From: AWTP1-13 sp050248715
Lineage (GTDB): Bacteria > Pseudomonadota > Alphaproteobacteria > Rhizobiales > Hyphomicrobiaceae
Assembly: GCA_050248715.1 (NCBI GenBank)
Contig: JBFWRV010000017.1
Span: 27,291 to 91,290 of the forward strand
DNA: 64,000 nucleotides
Direction of reading: 5' to 3'
This document shows positions 8,717-17,214 of this stretch, piece by piece. Position 1 is the first letter of the stretch, and the number at the start of each line of letters is the position of its first letter. A program made the translations under genes and the position numbers. The notes below the pieces were generated by a model, which saw only the letters and a program-made list of their open reading frames with translations, was not told where the DNA came from and did not search any database.

Positions 8717-8892
8717 GCCGAATTTCTCCGCCAGCTTCCCTATCCCTGCAGTTAGGTGCAGCCCGGCGCGTCTGTCAATTCGCCAGCTCTGCCCCCGGAT
8801 CGACACAGGCGAGCGGGCCCGCCATGAGACTTCGACATGCGAAGGGTCCGCTCCGCTGTGGGCGGAATTTGCTCGGCGGGCCGGCGCGGAGG

Positions 8893-9951
8893 TCAGCCAC
8901 GTCCCTGCCTCAGCTTGCCGACAATGCCGGTCGGGAAGAAGTAGACGCTCAGCACGAACAGCACGCCGAGCCAGAGCAGCCAGCGGTCCGGGTGCAGCAG
9001 GCTCGGCAGCAGGGGTATCGCCTCGGTCGCCTTGGCCGCGACCCCCATCAGCTTCTGCAGGTAGTTCTGGGCAACGATGAACAGGGTGGCGCCGACCACC
9101 GCGCCGTACATCGTGCCCATGCCGCCGATCACCACCATCAGCAGAATATCGAGCATGATGGCGAAGGACAGCGTCGTGTCCGGCCCCGTGTAGCGCAACC
9201 ATAGGGCGTTGAGCGCGCCGGCGAGCACTGCCATTCCCGCCGCCAGGCAGTTGGCGATCGTGCGATAGTAGACGGTGCGGTAGCCCAGCGCCTCGGCGCG
9301 GAAGTCGTTCTCGCGGATCGCCTGCAGCACGCGTCCGAACGGCGAGTTGACGACCCGCAGCGCCATGAGGAAGAGCGCCAGCGCCGACAGGAACACGATG
9401 TAGTAGGTGATGGTGCGTCCGGTGATCGGGCCGACGACGGCCAAGTCGACGAGCGTAAAGCCTGGACGCAGCATCTCCGGCACGCGGAACGAGCGGCCGT
9501 CCTCGCCGCCCGTGATGTCGGAAAGCTGCGCCGCCAGGATGGCGAAGGCGGAAGCGACCGCCAGCGTCACCATGGCGAAGAAGATGGCGCGCACCCTGAG
9601 CGAGAACAGACCGATGAGCAGCGCCAGCACGATTCCGGCAACGAGCGCGATGGCAAGCCCCGCGAGCGCCGCGGTCCATGTGGCACCCCAGCCGTAGAGC
9701 GCAAGGCCGACGCCGTAGCCGCCGATGCCATAGAACATGGTATGGGCAAAGGATACGATGCCGGTGTAACCGAGCAACAGGTCGTAGCTCGCCACCAGCA
9801 CGATGAAGACGCAGACCTTGACCGCCGTGTTGATCGCCTGCGCCCCCGAGAACAGGAACGGTGCCAAAGCCAGTGTGGCCAGGATTGCCACCAGCACCAC
9901 GCTCAGCACCCGGCTTCTCGGCAGGTCGTCCGACAGGATCGCGCTGATCAT
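8893..9951 (-). CDS. livM: Branched-chain-type ABC transporter permease (LivM)
   Basis: A 352-residue inner-membrane permease with about nine hydrophobic segments. LivM hallmarks are YDLLLGYTGIVSFAHTMFYGIGGYG, the cytoplasmic coupling motif AIRENDFRAEALGY, and IGGMGTMYGAVVGA. The start at 9951 is preferred; the frame is open to 10107 but that stretch overlaps a repeat. Last gene of Liv operon 1. Confidence 0.93.
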   Translation of the reverse strand: MISAILSDDLPRSRVLSVVLVAILATLALAPFLFSGAQAINTAVKVCVFIVLVASYDLLLGYTGIVSFAHTMFYGIGGYGVGLALYGWGATWTAALAGLAIALVAGIVLALLIGLFSLRVRAIFFAMVTLAVASAFAILAAQLSDITGGEDGRSFRVPEMLRPGFTLVDLAVVGPITGRTITYYIVFLSALALFLMALRVVNSPFGRVLQAIRENDFRAEALGYRTVYYRTIANCLAAGMAVLAGALNALWLRYTGPDTTLSFAIMLDILLMVVIGGMGTMYGAVVGATLFIVAQNYLQKLMGVAAKATEAIPLLPSLLHPDRWLLWLGVLFVLSVYFFPTGIVGKLRQGRG

Positions 9952-9989
9952 CGCTGCCTCGCAGCATCGGCCGATGGCATCTGCGCGTG

Positions 9990-10128
9990 GTCCCCTCCCC
10001 CCTTGTGGGGGAGGGACAGGGAAGATGGGATTCCAGTACATCCGAGGTCGGGATTCCCCACACCCCCAACTCCTCCCCACGTCGTGTCGAAGACGCGCCT
10101 TCGGCACGATGGGGAGGGGAATCCGCGC
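9990..10128. repeat. Repeat family C, composite palindromes between livH and livM
   Basis: CCCCTCCCCCTTGTGGGGGAGGG forms one hairpin, and the GGATTCCCCACACCC and CCCCATCGTGCCGAAGGCGCG arms form a second imperfect one. The block 10068-10120, with its CTTCGACACGACG core on the reverse strand, resembles part of the coxS-coxG linker at about 41970. It fills most of the 213-base gap between the two permease genes. Confidence 0.65.
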
Positions 10129-10164
10129 TTGAGCAATTGGCTTGTTGTCAAACCCATTTCCCTC

Positions 10165-11199
10165 TCACCGCTTAGCCACGGGATAGAGGCCCTGCGGGCG
10201 CCACATGAGGACCACCACCATCAGCAGGATGTTGGAGGCGAGCGCCACCTTGGGTGCGAGGTAGCCGGTGTAGTTGGCCATCTGCGCCACCAGGATGGAG
10301 CCCAGGAAGCAGCCGCCCACCGAGCCCAGGCCGCCGATGATGATGACGATGAAGACGAGAACGATCACCTCGCCGCCGATACCGGCTGTCAGCGTCTCGC
10401 GATAGAGGGCCCACATCGTTCCCCCGAGCCCCGCCAGCGCCGATCCGGCCACGAACACGGCCACGAACAGGCGGCGGATGCGATAGCCCAGCGCTTCGAC
10501 CATCTCGCCGTTCTCGACGCCGGCGCGGATGAGCAGTCCGAGCTTCGTGCGATTGAGCACCAGCAGCATGGAGAGGAAGACGAGGAGCCCGGTCGCCAGC
10601 GCCAGCAGGCGGAACTTCTCGATGGCCACGTCGCCGATGACGATGGCCCCGCGCAAGGCCGTCGGCAGCGACATCGGCTTCTGGTCGCCGCCCCAGAACA
10701 CGTGGATCAGCTGCTCGGCAACGATCAGGCCGCCCGTGGTGATCAGGATCTGCTTCAGGTGCTGGCCATACACCGGCATGATGATCACGCGCTCGAAAGC
10801 CCAGCCGAGCGCGCCCGTTCCCGCCATCGCCACCAGCGCCGCGAGGCCGAGAGCCGCCAGGTTGAGCGTGAGGCTGTCGGCCTGCATCCAACCGGCCAGC
10901 GGCACCAGCGTGGTCATGGCGAGATAGGCGCCGACGGCGATGAAGGCGCCGTGGCCGAAGTTGAGCACGTCCATCAGCCCGAACACGAGGGTGAGCCCGC
11001 TGGCGATGACGAAGATCATCATGCCCATGGCGAGAGCGGCGATGGTGAGCGTGACCCACGTCGTCGTGCTGCCGATCAGCGGCAGTGCGATGAGTGCCAG
11101 CACCGGCACGAGTAGCACCGGCAGATAGTCCGCCCTGACCCGCGGTATCGCCTCGGGCTGACCTGCGGAGGTCGCTGCACGCGCGCCTGCTTCAACCAT
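10165..11199 (-). CDS. livH: Branched-chain-type ABC transporter permease (LivH)
   Basis: A 344-residue permease. Landmarks are GLTLVFGLMDVLNFGHGAFIAVGAY near the N terminus, AGVENGEMVEALGY (coupling helix) and VFIVIIIGGLGSVGG near the C terminus, with about eight membrane segments. The start at 11199 follows GAGGGGG. It pairs with LivM to form the channel of Liv system 1. Confidence 0.93.
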   Translation of the reverse strand: MVEAGARAATSAGQPEAIPRVRADYLPVLLVPVLALIALPLIGSTTTWVTLTIAALAMGMMIFVIASGLTLVFGLMDVLNFGHGAFIAVGAYLAMTTLVPLAGWMQADSLTLNLAALGLAALVAMAGTGALGWAFERVIIMPVYGQHLKQILITTGGLIVAEQLIHVFWGGDQKPMSLPTALRGAIVIGDVAIEKFRLLALATGLLVFLSMLLVLNRTKLGLLIRAGVENGEMVEALGYRIRRLFVAVFVAGSALAGLGGTMWALYRETLTAGIGGEVIVLVFIVIIIGGLGSVGGCFLGSILVAQMANYTGYLAPKVALASNILLMVVVLMWRPQGLYPVAKR

Positions 11200-11306
11200 T
11201 GGCCCCCTCAATTGCCGAACACTCGCCGAGCCGGTTCTCATCTTCCCGATGCTGCGGGCTGTCATTGTGGGGCTTTTCCCGAGGATCGGAGCGGGCGGAT
11301 GGCTGG

Positions 11307-11329
11307 ATGGTCGGAACAAGTCCGACCAT
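11307..11329. repeat. Hairpin repeat (ATGGTCGGA...TCCGACCAT)
   Basis: A perfect 9-base stem with a 5-base loop lies in the 198-base gap between livF and livH of Liv operon 1. The surrounding text is like the GTCATGGTCGGACTTGTTC repeats scattered in rhizobial genomes. It may act as an RNA processing or stability element inside the operon. Confidence 0.6.
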
Positions 11330-11397
11330 GACAACACCGGCTATCCCGCTTGCGCCTCGGGCCATGACCTGGGTGTGCGCGCCGGGAAGGATGCACA

Positions 11398-12123
11398 TCA
11401 CGCATGCGCCTCCAGGGACAGGCCGAGCAGGCGCGTCTGCGTCGCGGTATCGCGTGCAAGGGCCGCCATGCCGTCGCTGTGCACGATGCGGCCATCGTCC
11501 ATTACCACCGCGAAGTCGCCCAGCGCCTCGGCGAAACGGAAGTTCTGCTCCACCAGCAGGATTGTGGTCTCGTCGCGCTTCAATTCCTGGAAGGCGCGGA
11601 TCATGTTGTCGATGATGGCCGGGGCGATGCCCTTGGTCGGCTCGTCGACGAGGATCAGCCGGCGCGGCTCGATGATGGCGCGCGCGATGGACAGCATCTG
11701 CTTCTGGCCGCCGGAGAGCACGCCGGCGGGATGCGTCCAGAAGCGCTTCAATGCGGGGAAGAAACCGAACAGCCAGTCGAGACGGGTGGGGTCCGGCGGC
11801 CCTGATTGCGCGGCGAGGATCATGTTCTCGCGCACCGTGAGGTCAGCGAACACGCCCATGGTTTCGGGCACATAGGCGATGCCGGCGCGCGAGATGTCGG
11901 GGGTGGCCCAGCCGCCGATCTCGCGGCCGTCGAAGCTGATCCGGCCCGCGCTCGGCTTCCAAAGCCCCATGATGGTCCTGAGCGTCGTGGTCTTCCCGGC
12001 GCCGTTGCGGCCGAGCAGCACGGTCAGAGTGCCGCGTGGCACGGCAAAGTCCACTCCCTGCAGGATGTGGTACTGACCGATGTGGGTGTGCACGCCTTCG
12101 AGCGTCAGCAGCGCCTCAGCCAT
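11398..12123 (-). CDS. livF: Branched-chain-type ABC transporter ATP-binding protein (LivF)
   Basis: A 241-residue ATPase: Walker A GRNGAGKTT at 38-46, signature LSGGQ at 136-140, Walker B LILVDEP at 156-162, and the LVEQNF switch with Gln typical of LivF. Its start overlaps the end of livG by eight bases, so the two ATPases are translated together. It powers Liv system 1. Confidence 0.93.
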   Translation of the reverse strand: MAEALLTLEGVHTHIGQYHILQGVDFAVPRGTLTVLLGRNGAGKTTTLRTIMGLWKPSAGRISFDGREIGGWATPDISRAGIAYVPETMGVFADLTVRENMILAAQSGPPDPTRLDWLFGFFPALKRFWTHPAGVLSGGQKQMLSIARAIIEPRRLILVDEPTKGIAPAIIDNMIRAFQELKRDETTILLVEQNFRFAEALGDFAVVMDDGRIVHSDGMAALARDTATQTRLLGLSLEAHA

Positions 12124-12907
12124 GGCCCGCCCCCGAGGTTGCACGCGTCGGGCCGGCGGCGACGCCAAGGTAGGCCTCCTGCACCACCGCGGAGCCGATC
12201 ACTTCGGCCGGCACGCCGTCGGCGACCAGCTGCCCGTTGTGTAGCACGACGATGCGGTCGGCCAGACTCTTGACGACGTCCATCTTGTGCTCGACAAGCA
12301 GGATGGTCTTGCTGCCCTCCTCTTTCAGCGCCTTGATGAGATCGAGGATCACCGGCACGTCATCGACCGACATGCCGGCCGTCGGCTCGTCGAACATGAA
12401 GACGTGCGGCTCCAGCGCCATCATGATCGCCACTTCGAGCTTGCGCTTGTCGCCGTGCGGCAGCGCGACGGCGGGCATATCGCGCTTGTCGGTGAGGTTG
12501 GCCGCGGCGATGAAGCGGTCGGCCTCGTCGACCCAGTCGCGCCGGCTCGACCAGCGCGACAGCAGGTTCGCGCCGCCGCCGGCGCGTGACTGCACGGCAA
12601 GGCGCACGTTCTCATGCACGGTGAGATTGGGAAACAGGTTGGTGAGCTGAAAGGCGCGGCCGATGCCGAGCCGCGCCCGCTGCGCCGGCCCGAGCCTGGT
12701 CACCTCGGCACCGTCGAGCAGCACATGGCCGGAGGTGGCCGGAAGCTGGCCCGAGATCAGGTTGAAGTAGGTGGTCTTCCCGGCGCCGTTGGGGCCGACA
12801 ATGGCCGTGAGCGTGCCGGCATGGAACGACGCGCTCACGTTGTCGACGGCGACATGACCGCCGAAACGGATGGTCAGACCCCGCGTTTCAAGGACGGGCT
12901 TGTCCAT
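12116..12907 (-). CDS. livG: Branched-chain-type ABC transporter ATP-binding protein (LivG)
   Basis: A 263-residue ATPase: Walker A VGPNGAGKTT at about 37-46, a LivG-type signature variant (LPHGDKRK, 149-156), Walker B FMFDEPTAG and the LVEHKMD switch. The start at 12907 matches family length; the frame is open to 13015 but those residues come from the intergenic repeat. Confidence 0.93.
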   Translation of the reverse strand: MDKPVLETRGLTIRFGGHVAVDNVSASFHAGTLTAIVGPNGAGKTTYFNLISGQLPATSGHVLLDGAEVTRLGPAQRARLGIGRAFQLTNLFPNLTVHENVRLAVQSRAGGGANLLSRWSSRRDWVDEADRFIAAANLTDKRDMPAVALPHGDKRKLEVAIMMALEPHVFMFDEPTAGMSVDDVPVILDLIKALKEEGSKTILLVEHKMDVVKSLADRIVVLHNGQLVADGVPAEVIGSAVVQEAYLGVAAGPTRATSGAGHG

Positions 12908-12934
12908 GCCACCCTCGTTGCCGACATGCAATTC

Positions 12935-13020
12935 GTAGGTTGGGTCGAGCGCCAGCGATGACCCAACGCAAACACCAGCTCGAACAGCGTTGGGTCTGCG
13001 CTCCGCTTGACCCAACCTAC
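12935..13020. repeat. Repeat family D (GTAGGTTGGGTC...GACCCAACCTAC)
   Basis: An 86-base imperfect palindrome with GTAGGTTGGGTC at the left and GACCCAACCTAC at the right, and inner GTTGGGTCTGCGCTCCGC. A second copy is at 17119-17214. The TAG stop of the binding-protein gene lies in the repeat's own terminal GTAGG. Confidence 0.85.
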
Positions 13021-14255
13021 TTGGAGCGGATCGGGAGGGGCATGTCCTTGGCCGGAATGGTGGCTACGAGTTCCAGCACGTCGTTGTCCTTGGCGTCCTT
13101 CTTGATGCGCCAGTGGTACATGTCCTGCAACGCCTGGTGGTCCTCCTTGCGGAAGGTCATCGGGCCCTTGGGCGTGTCGAAGGTGAGCCCTTCCATGGCC
13201 GCAATGAGCTTCTCCGTGTCGGTGGAGCCGGCCTTCTGCAGGGAGGCGACCACGGCAGCCGCAGCCGCGAACCCGCCGGCCACGAAGAAGTCCGGCGGTG
13301 CGTTGAAGCGCTTCTGGTACTCGGCCTTGAGCCAGTCGTTCATCGGGTTCTTGGGGAAGTCGTAATAGTAGTAGATGCCGCCTTCGGTGCCCGCGAACTG
13401 CTTCCACGCGTTCATGGCGGGGAGAATGTTGCCGCCGGGCGCCAGCTCGATCCCGAAGCGCTCGGGCTTCATGTCGACGAACTTGGCCATCGGGTGGGGG
13501 CCGGCCCAGATGAAGCCGATCACCTTCTTGCCGGGCTTGTCCTTGAGTGCGTTGAATAGACGCTCGGCGAACGGAGCGAAGTCGGCGGTATTGCCCGCCG
13601 CGTACTCCTCGGCGATGATCTTGACGTTGGGCCTCAGCTCCGAGAGCGCCTGCTTGAAGGCGGTGACGCCGTCGCGCCCGAAGGCCGTGTCGAGCCCGAG
13701 CATGCCGACGGAAACCTCGCCGCTCTTGGGAAACGCCGCCGCGCCCGCCAGTGCATCCTGATAGGAGCTGCGCCCGGTGCGGAAGATGTAGCGGTTGCGC
13801 TTGTCGCCGGTGATGGAGTCGGCGACGGCCGGCTCGACGATCAGCACCTTCTTGTGCTCCTCCGCCACCGGCAGCATGGCGAGCGCGACGGGCGAGCCGG
13901 TGGTGCCGACGGCGATGTCGGCCTTGTCATCGCTGTAGCATTCCTCCAGCAGAGACTTGCCGCGGTCGGGCTTGAGCTGATCGTCCTTGACGAGCACCAC
14001 CAGCTTATCCGCGCCCACCATCATCGTGTTCTTGGTCAGGTATTCGAGGCCCAGCATGAAACCGTTCTCGGTCTGCTTGGCATAGGCCTCGAGCGGTCCG
14101 GTCTTGCCGGCGATGAGGCACACCTTGATGTCCTTGGCGGCAGCAGCCGAAGCGGCAGCCACGGCAGCACCAAGGGCGATTGCCAGGCCTGCACCCGCGC
14201 GGCCGACACTGGCGCCCAGGGTGCGCCTCGCGCTGCCATGCCCGAGACCACGCAT
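13017..14255 (-). CDS. Liv-type ABC transporter substrate-binding protein
   Basis: A 412-residue periplasmic binding protein of the LivJ/Peripla_BP_6 family. An Arg-containing start followed by an Ala-rich hydrophobic segment ending near AAAAKDIKV is a signal peptide. The mature part has IKVCLIAGKTGPLEAYAKQ, the hinge-region GTTGSPVALAML and FRTGRSSYQDA. Such proteins bind branched-chain amino acids, amides or aromatic acids; the ligand cannot be told. The start at 14255 is fixed by GGGAGGAT. First gene of Liv operon 1, read from the promoter at 14278-14307. Confidence 0.9.
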   Translation of the reverse strand: MRGLGHGSARRTLGASVGRAGAGLAIALGAAVAAASAAAAKDIKVCLIAGKTGPLEAYAKQTENGFMLGLEYLTKNTMMVGADKLVVLVKDDQLKPDRGKSLLEECYSDDKADIAVGTTGSPVALAMLPVAEEHKKVLIVEPAVADSITGDKRNRYIFRTGRSSYQDALAGAAAFPKSGEVSVGMLGLDTAFGRDGVTAFKQALSELRPNVKIIAEEYAAGNTADFAPFAERLFNALKDKPGKKVIGFIWAGPHPMAKFVDMKPERFGIELAPGGNILPAMNAWKQFAGTEGGIYYYYDFPKNPMNDWLKAEYQKRFNAPPDFFVAGGFAAAAAVVASLQKAGSTDTEKLIAAMEGLTFDTPKGPMTFRKEDHQALQDMYHWRIKKDAKDNDVLELVATIPAKDMPLPIRSK

Positions 14256-14277
14256 GCGATCCTCCCGATTTGCTGGA

Positions 14278-14307
14278 ACTAAACATGACGATTGAGTCAT
14301 ATGTCAG
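14278..14307 (-). promoter_or_regulatory. Likely promoter of Liv operon 1 with an operator-like dyad in its spacer
   Basis: On the minus strand CTGACA (14307-14302) and TTTAGT (14283-14278) are spaced by 18 bases as candidate -35 and -10 boxes. The spacer contains ATGAC-N6-GTCAT (14285-14300). A TetR gene starts 90 bases away on the other strand, so repression by it is a reasonable guess. Confidence 0.45.
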
Positions 14308-14396
14308 GTTAGGCTATCGTTCGCCCCGCCGGCCGTCAAGGGCCGACGCCGTGCCCAAGATCTCGGGCTGGTGCAATCGCATGTCACGGCCTTGTC

Positions 14397-15011
14397 ATGT
14401 CCAACGCGCCCCTGGAACCGCTGCCCGCACCCAAGACCAAGCGCGGCGAGCGCACGCGGCAGAAGATCCTCGACGCCGCCGAGCGCGAGATCGGTCGCAA
14501 GGGCTTCAGCGAGGCATCGATCAGCACGATCACGGCCGAGGCGGCCGTCGGTCAGGGCACGTTCTATCTCTATTTCCGCACCAAGGAGGACGTGCTGCGT
14601 GAGCTGGTGCTGCGCATGGGCCGGCGCCTGCGCCGCCACCTGACGCTCGCAGTCGCCGACGCACCGAGCCGGCTCGAGGCCGAGCGCCTCGGCCTGCGCG
14701 CGTTCCTCGAGTTCGTGCGCGCCAATCCCGACCTCTACCGCGTCGTGGCCGAGTCGCAATTCGTCGACCAGGCCGTGTTCCGCCGCTACTACCAGGAGTT
14801 CGCGGCCGGTTATCGCCGCGGGCTGCTGGCGGCCGAAGCCAGAGGCGAAATCCGCAAGGGCGATGCCGAGGTCCGCGCCTGGGCACTGATGGGCATCTCC
14901 GACATGGTCGGTCGCCGATTCGCCCTCTGGGAGCCCAAAGCCTCGCTCAAGCGTGCCGCCGATGCGGCCTATGCGCTGATCGCAGAGGGCCTTCTGCCGC
15001 GCGGGAAGTGA
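14397..15011 (+). CDS. TetR/AcrR family transcriptional regulator
   Basis: A 204-residue regulator with a clear N-terminal helix-turn-helix: RQKILDAAEREIGRKGF, ISTITAEAAVGQGTFYLYFRTKEDVL (about residues 20-66). The C-terminal ligand domain is all-helical and resembles regulators of acyl-CoA metabolism, but this is weak. It is divergent from Liv operon 1 and followed 113 bases later by a CoA ligase, so it probably controls one or both. The ATG at 14397 has no strong ribosome site. Confidence 0.9.
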   Translation: MSNAPLEPLPAPKTKRGERTRQKILDAAEREIGRKGFSEASISTITAEAAVGQGTFYLYFRTKEDVLRELVLRMGRRLRRHLTLAVADAPSRLEAERLGLRAFLEFVRANPDLYRVVAESQFVDQAVFRRYYQEFAAGYRRGLLAAEARGEIRKGDAEVRAWALMGISDMVGRRFALWEPKASLKRAADAAYALIAEGLLPRGK

Positions 15012-15124
15012 GCGCCCGGCTCGTCTTGTTCGGGCCCTTGCCTCGGCACCAGACGCCCATTGGGCGCACCGGCACAGTCGAGATAAGGTGGAGCTGTCAA
15101 CCGCACGGGACGGTCGCCGCCGAC

Positions 15125-16633
15125 ATGAAGACCATCTTCGACTTTGCCGACAAGCGCGCCGCACTGTCGCCCGGCCGCGTCGCCTTCATCGAGCACGGGG
15201 ATCGTCGCGAGCTGACGTTTGCCACTTTCAACACGCGCGCGGAGCGCTGCGCCATGGCCCTGGAGCGCCTCGGGCTGTCGGCCGGCGAGCGGGTCGCGAT
15301 CCTTTGCCACAACACCACGACGTTCTTCGAGATCCTGTTCGGTTGCGGCAAGGCCCGGCTGATCCTGGTGCCGCTCAACTGGCGCCAGACGCCGGCCGAG
15401 CTCATACCGATTCTCGCCGACTGCGGCGCCCGCATTCTCATTCATGACGACGCCACGGCCGAGCTGGCAACTGCACTGGCAGGAACGAGCGATGTGCGGT
15501 TGATCTCCTTCCCCGAATACGAAGCGCTCATTACCGAGGCAACGTGCTCCGATGCTGCGGGGCTTCGCCGCGACACCGCGTGGCCCACCGATCGCGTCTG
15601 GTATCTTCTCTACACCTCCGGCACCACCGGGCGGCCCAAGGCCGTGATCCAGACGGTGGGCATGGCGCTCGCCAACGCCGTCAACGTGCAGCAGGCGACG
15701 GGGCTCACCGGCGACGACCGCATGGCGAACTTCCTGCCGCTCTTTCATACCGCCGGCATCAATCTGCACACGCTGCCGCTGTTCATCGCCGGTGGCGCCA
15801 GCACCGTGCTTCCCAAGTTCGAGGTGGACCCGCTGCTCGATCTCATTGCCGAAGGTTGCGTGACGATCCTGTTCGGCGTGCCTGCGATCTATCAGGCGGT
15901 CAGCCTGTCGCCGCGTTTCGCAACAACCGATTTTTCGCCGGTTCGCCACTGGGGCTGCGGCGGCGCACCTCTGCCGGAGAGCCTGATCCGCGCCTTTCTC
16001 GCCAAGGGCGTGCGCGTCTGCAACGGCATGGGCATGACGGAGACCGGCCCGACCGTGTTCCTCATGGATCCGGAGAAGGCCGTGGAGAAGATCGGCTCCG
16101 TCGGCAAGCCGCAGCTGCTCTCGGAGGTGCGCCTGATCGATGCCGAAGGCGGCGACGTCGGCGAAGGTGCGCAGGGCGAACTGCTCTTCCGCGGCCCCAA
16201 CATCACGCCAGGCTACTTCAACAACCCGCAGGCCACTGCGGCCGCGTTCACGCACGACGGCTGGCTCAAATCCGGCGACGTGGCTCGCCGCGATGCAGAG
16301 GGCTACTACTACATCGTCGACCGCATCAAGGACATGTACATCTCCGGCGGCGAGAATGTGTATCCGGCGGAGGTGGAGGCCGTGCTGACCGATCATGCCG
16401 CCGTGCTGGAGGCGGCCGTCATCGGTGTGGCGGACGAGCGCTGGGGCGAGGTGGGCCATGCCGTCATCCGCCTCCGGCCGGGGCAAACCTGCGATGGGGA
16501 GACCGTCAGGGCTTTCGCGCGTTCGCGGCTCGCGGCCTACAAGGTGCCCAAGCACGTCACGATCGTCGACGACTATCCGCGAACCGCCGCCGGCAAGGTG
16601 CAGAAGCACCTCCTGCGCCGCTTGCTGTCGTAG
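15125..16633 (+). CDS. Acyl-CoA ligase, class I adenylate-forming enzyme
   Basis: A 502-residue AMP-dependent synthetase/ligase. The P-loop motif YTSGTTGRPKAV is at 163-174, NGMGMTETGP is the A5 motif, GWLKSGDVARRDAEGYYYIVDR the A7-A8 hinge, and PRTAAGKVQKHLL holds the C-terminal catalytic Lys. It activates a carboxylic acid to its CoA thioester in the cytoplasm; the acid is unknown, and fatty, aromatic and cyclic acids are all possible. The start at 15125 gives family length; the frame is open to 15008 but that part is not ligase-like. It shares its strand with the TetR gene and is probably the metabolic partner of Liv system 1. Confidence 0.92.
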   Translation: MKTIFDFADKRAALSPGRVAFIEHGDRRELTFATFNTRAERCAMALERLGLSAGERVAILCHNTTTFFEILFGCGKARLILVPLNWRQTPAELIPILADCGARILIHDDATAELATALAGTSDVRLISFPEYEALITEATCSDAAGLRRDTAWPTDRVWYLLYTSGTTGRPKAVIQTVGMALANAVNVQQATGLTGDDRMANFLPLFHTAGINLHTLPLFIAGGASTVLPKFEVDPLLDLIAEGCVTILFGVPAIYQAVSLSPRFATTDFSPVRHWGCGGAPLPESLIRAFLAKGVRVCNGMGMTETGPTVFLMDPEKAVEKIGSVGKPQLLSEVRLIDAEGGDVGEGAQGELLFRGPNITPGYFNNPQATAAAFTHDGWLKSGDVARRDAEGYYYIVDRIKDMYISGGENVYPAEVEAVLTDHAAVLEAAVIGVADERWGEVGHAVIRLRPGQTCDGETVRAFARSRLAAYKVPKHVTIVDDYPRTAAGKVQKHLLRRLLS

Positions 16634-16634
16634 C

Positions 16635-16739
16635 TGTCATCCCGGAATTCGCCGCTATGGGATATCCGGACCCAGGGCTGCGCAGGGGCCTGTGGCTCTG
16701 GATGCCGGATATTTCGCTTCGCGAAATTCCGGAATGACA
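16635..16739. repeat. Palindromic repeat, family A
   Basis: It begins TGTCATCCCGGAATTC one base after the TAG stop of the CoA ligase gene and ends AAATTCCGGAATGACA. The two halves can pair over most of their length. It separates convergent genes, so its hairpin could serve both transcripts. Confidence 0.85.
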
Positions 16740-16759
16740 ATGAAGCGGCGACGATCGAC

Positions 16760-17107
16760 TCACCCGTGCCGCTCGCGGCTGTCCGCGGGCGCCTCCTCGC
16801 GCCGGTCGCTCATGCCGTAGTCGCGCATCACGGCCGCGACGCGAAGCCGATAGTCGCGGAACACGCCGGCGCGGCCTGCGGCCTGCGTGGCACGGTGGCC
16901 CATGTGGTTGCGCCAGCGCGCGACCGCCGCCTCGTCGCGCCAGAACGAGAGCGACAGCATCTTGGCCGGATCGGTGATGCTCTGGAACCGCTCGACCGAA
17001 ATGAAGCCGTCGATCTTCTCGAGCTCCGGCCGCAGCCGGGCCGCGTGATCGAGATAGCTTTCCTTGCGGCCGTCGGCCGGCCAGACCTCGAATATCACGG
17101 CGATCAT
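16760..17107 (-). CDS. Antibiotic biosynthesis monooxygenase (ABM)-like dimeric alpha/beta-barrel protein
   Basis: A 115-residue protein with MIAVIFEVWPADG, then GFISVERFQSITDPAKMLSLSFWRDEAAVARWRN, typical of the ABM/YgiN fold. Members are small cofactor-free or haem-handling oxygenases, or have no known activity. The start at 17107 is chosen because the upstream extension is translated from repeat DNA. It lies downstream of a NIPSNAP gene of the same fold class. Confidence 0.8.
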   Translation of the reverse strand: MIAVIFEVWPADGRKESYLDHAARLRPELEKIDGFISVERFQSITDPAKMLSLSFWRDEAAVARWRNHMGHRATQAAGRAGVFRDYRLRVAAVMRDYGMSDRREEAPADSRERHG

Positions 17108-17118
17108 GGGATGCTCCA

Positions 17119-17214
17119 CAGGTTGCGTTGGCACCGGCGAACGCCGGGGGAAGACCCAACAACTCACGAGTTTCATCGCGTGTTGGGTCTGCGCTTCGCT
17201 TGACCCAACCTACC
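17119..17214. repeat. Repeat family D, second copy
   Basis: It ends GTTGGGTCTGCGCTTCGC then TTGACCCAACCTACC, nearly identical to 12935-13020; the left end (AGGTTGCGTTGG) is diverged. The TAG stop of the NIPSNAP gene is read from the terminal GGTAGG of this element. Confidence 0.8.

Noticed and set aside
7565..10069. A continuous minus-strand frame of 834 codons that seems to fuse a transporter with the Gfo/Idh dehydrogenase
   Set aside because: The upstream half is a shadow of livM read in another frame; its residues do not match any transporter. The dehydrogenase starts normally at 8716.
12935..13020. Family D palindromes as intrinsic terminators or a CRISPR-like array
   Set aside because: There is no T-run after the stem, and the copies are scattered single units, not regularly spaced repeats.
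16635..16739. Miniature transposon with recognisable target duplication
   Set aside because: The termini are inverted repeats, but no flanking duplication is consistent among the four copies, so mobility cannot be claimed from this window.
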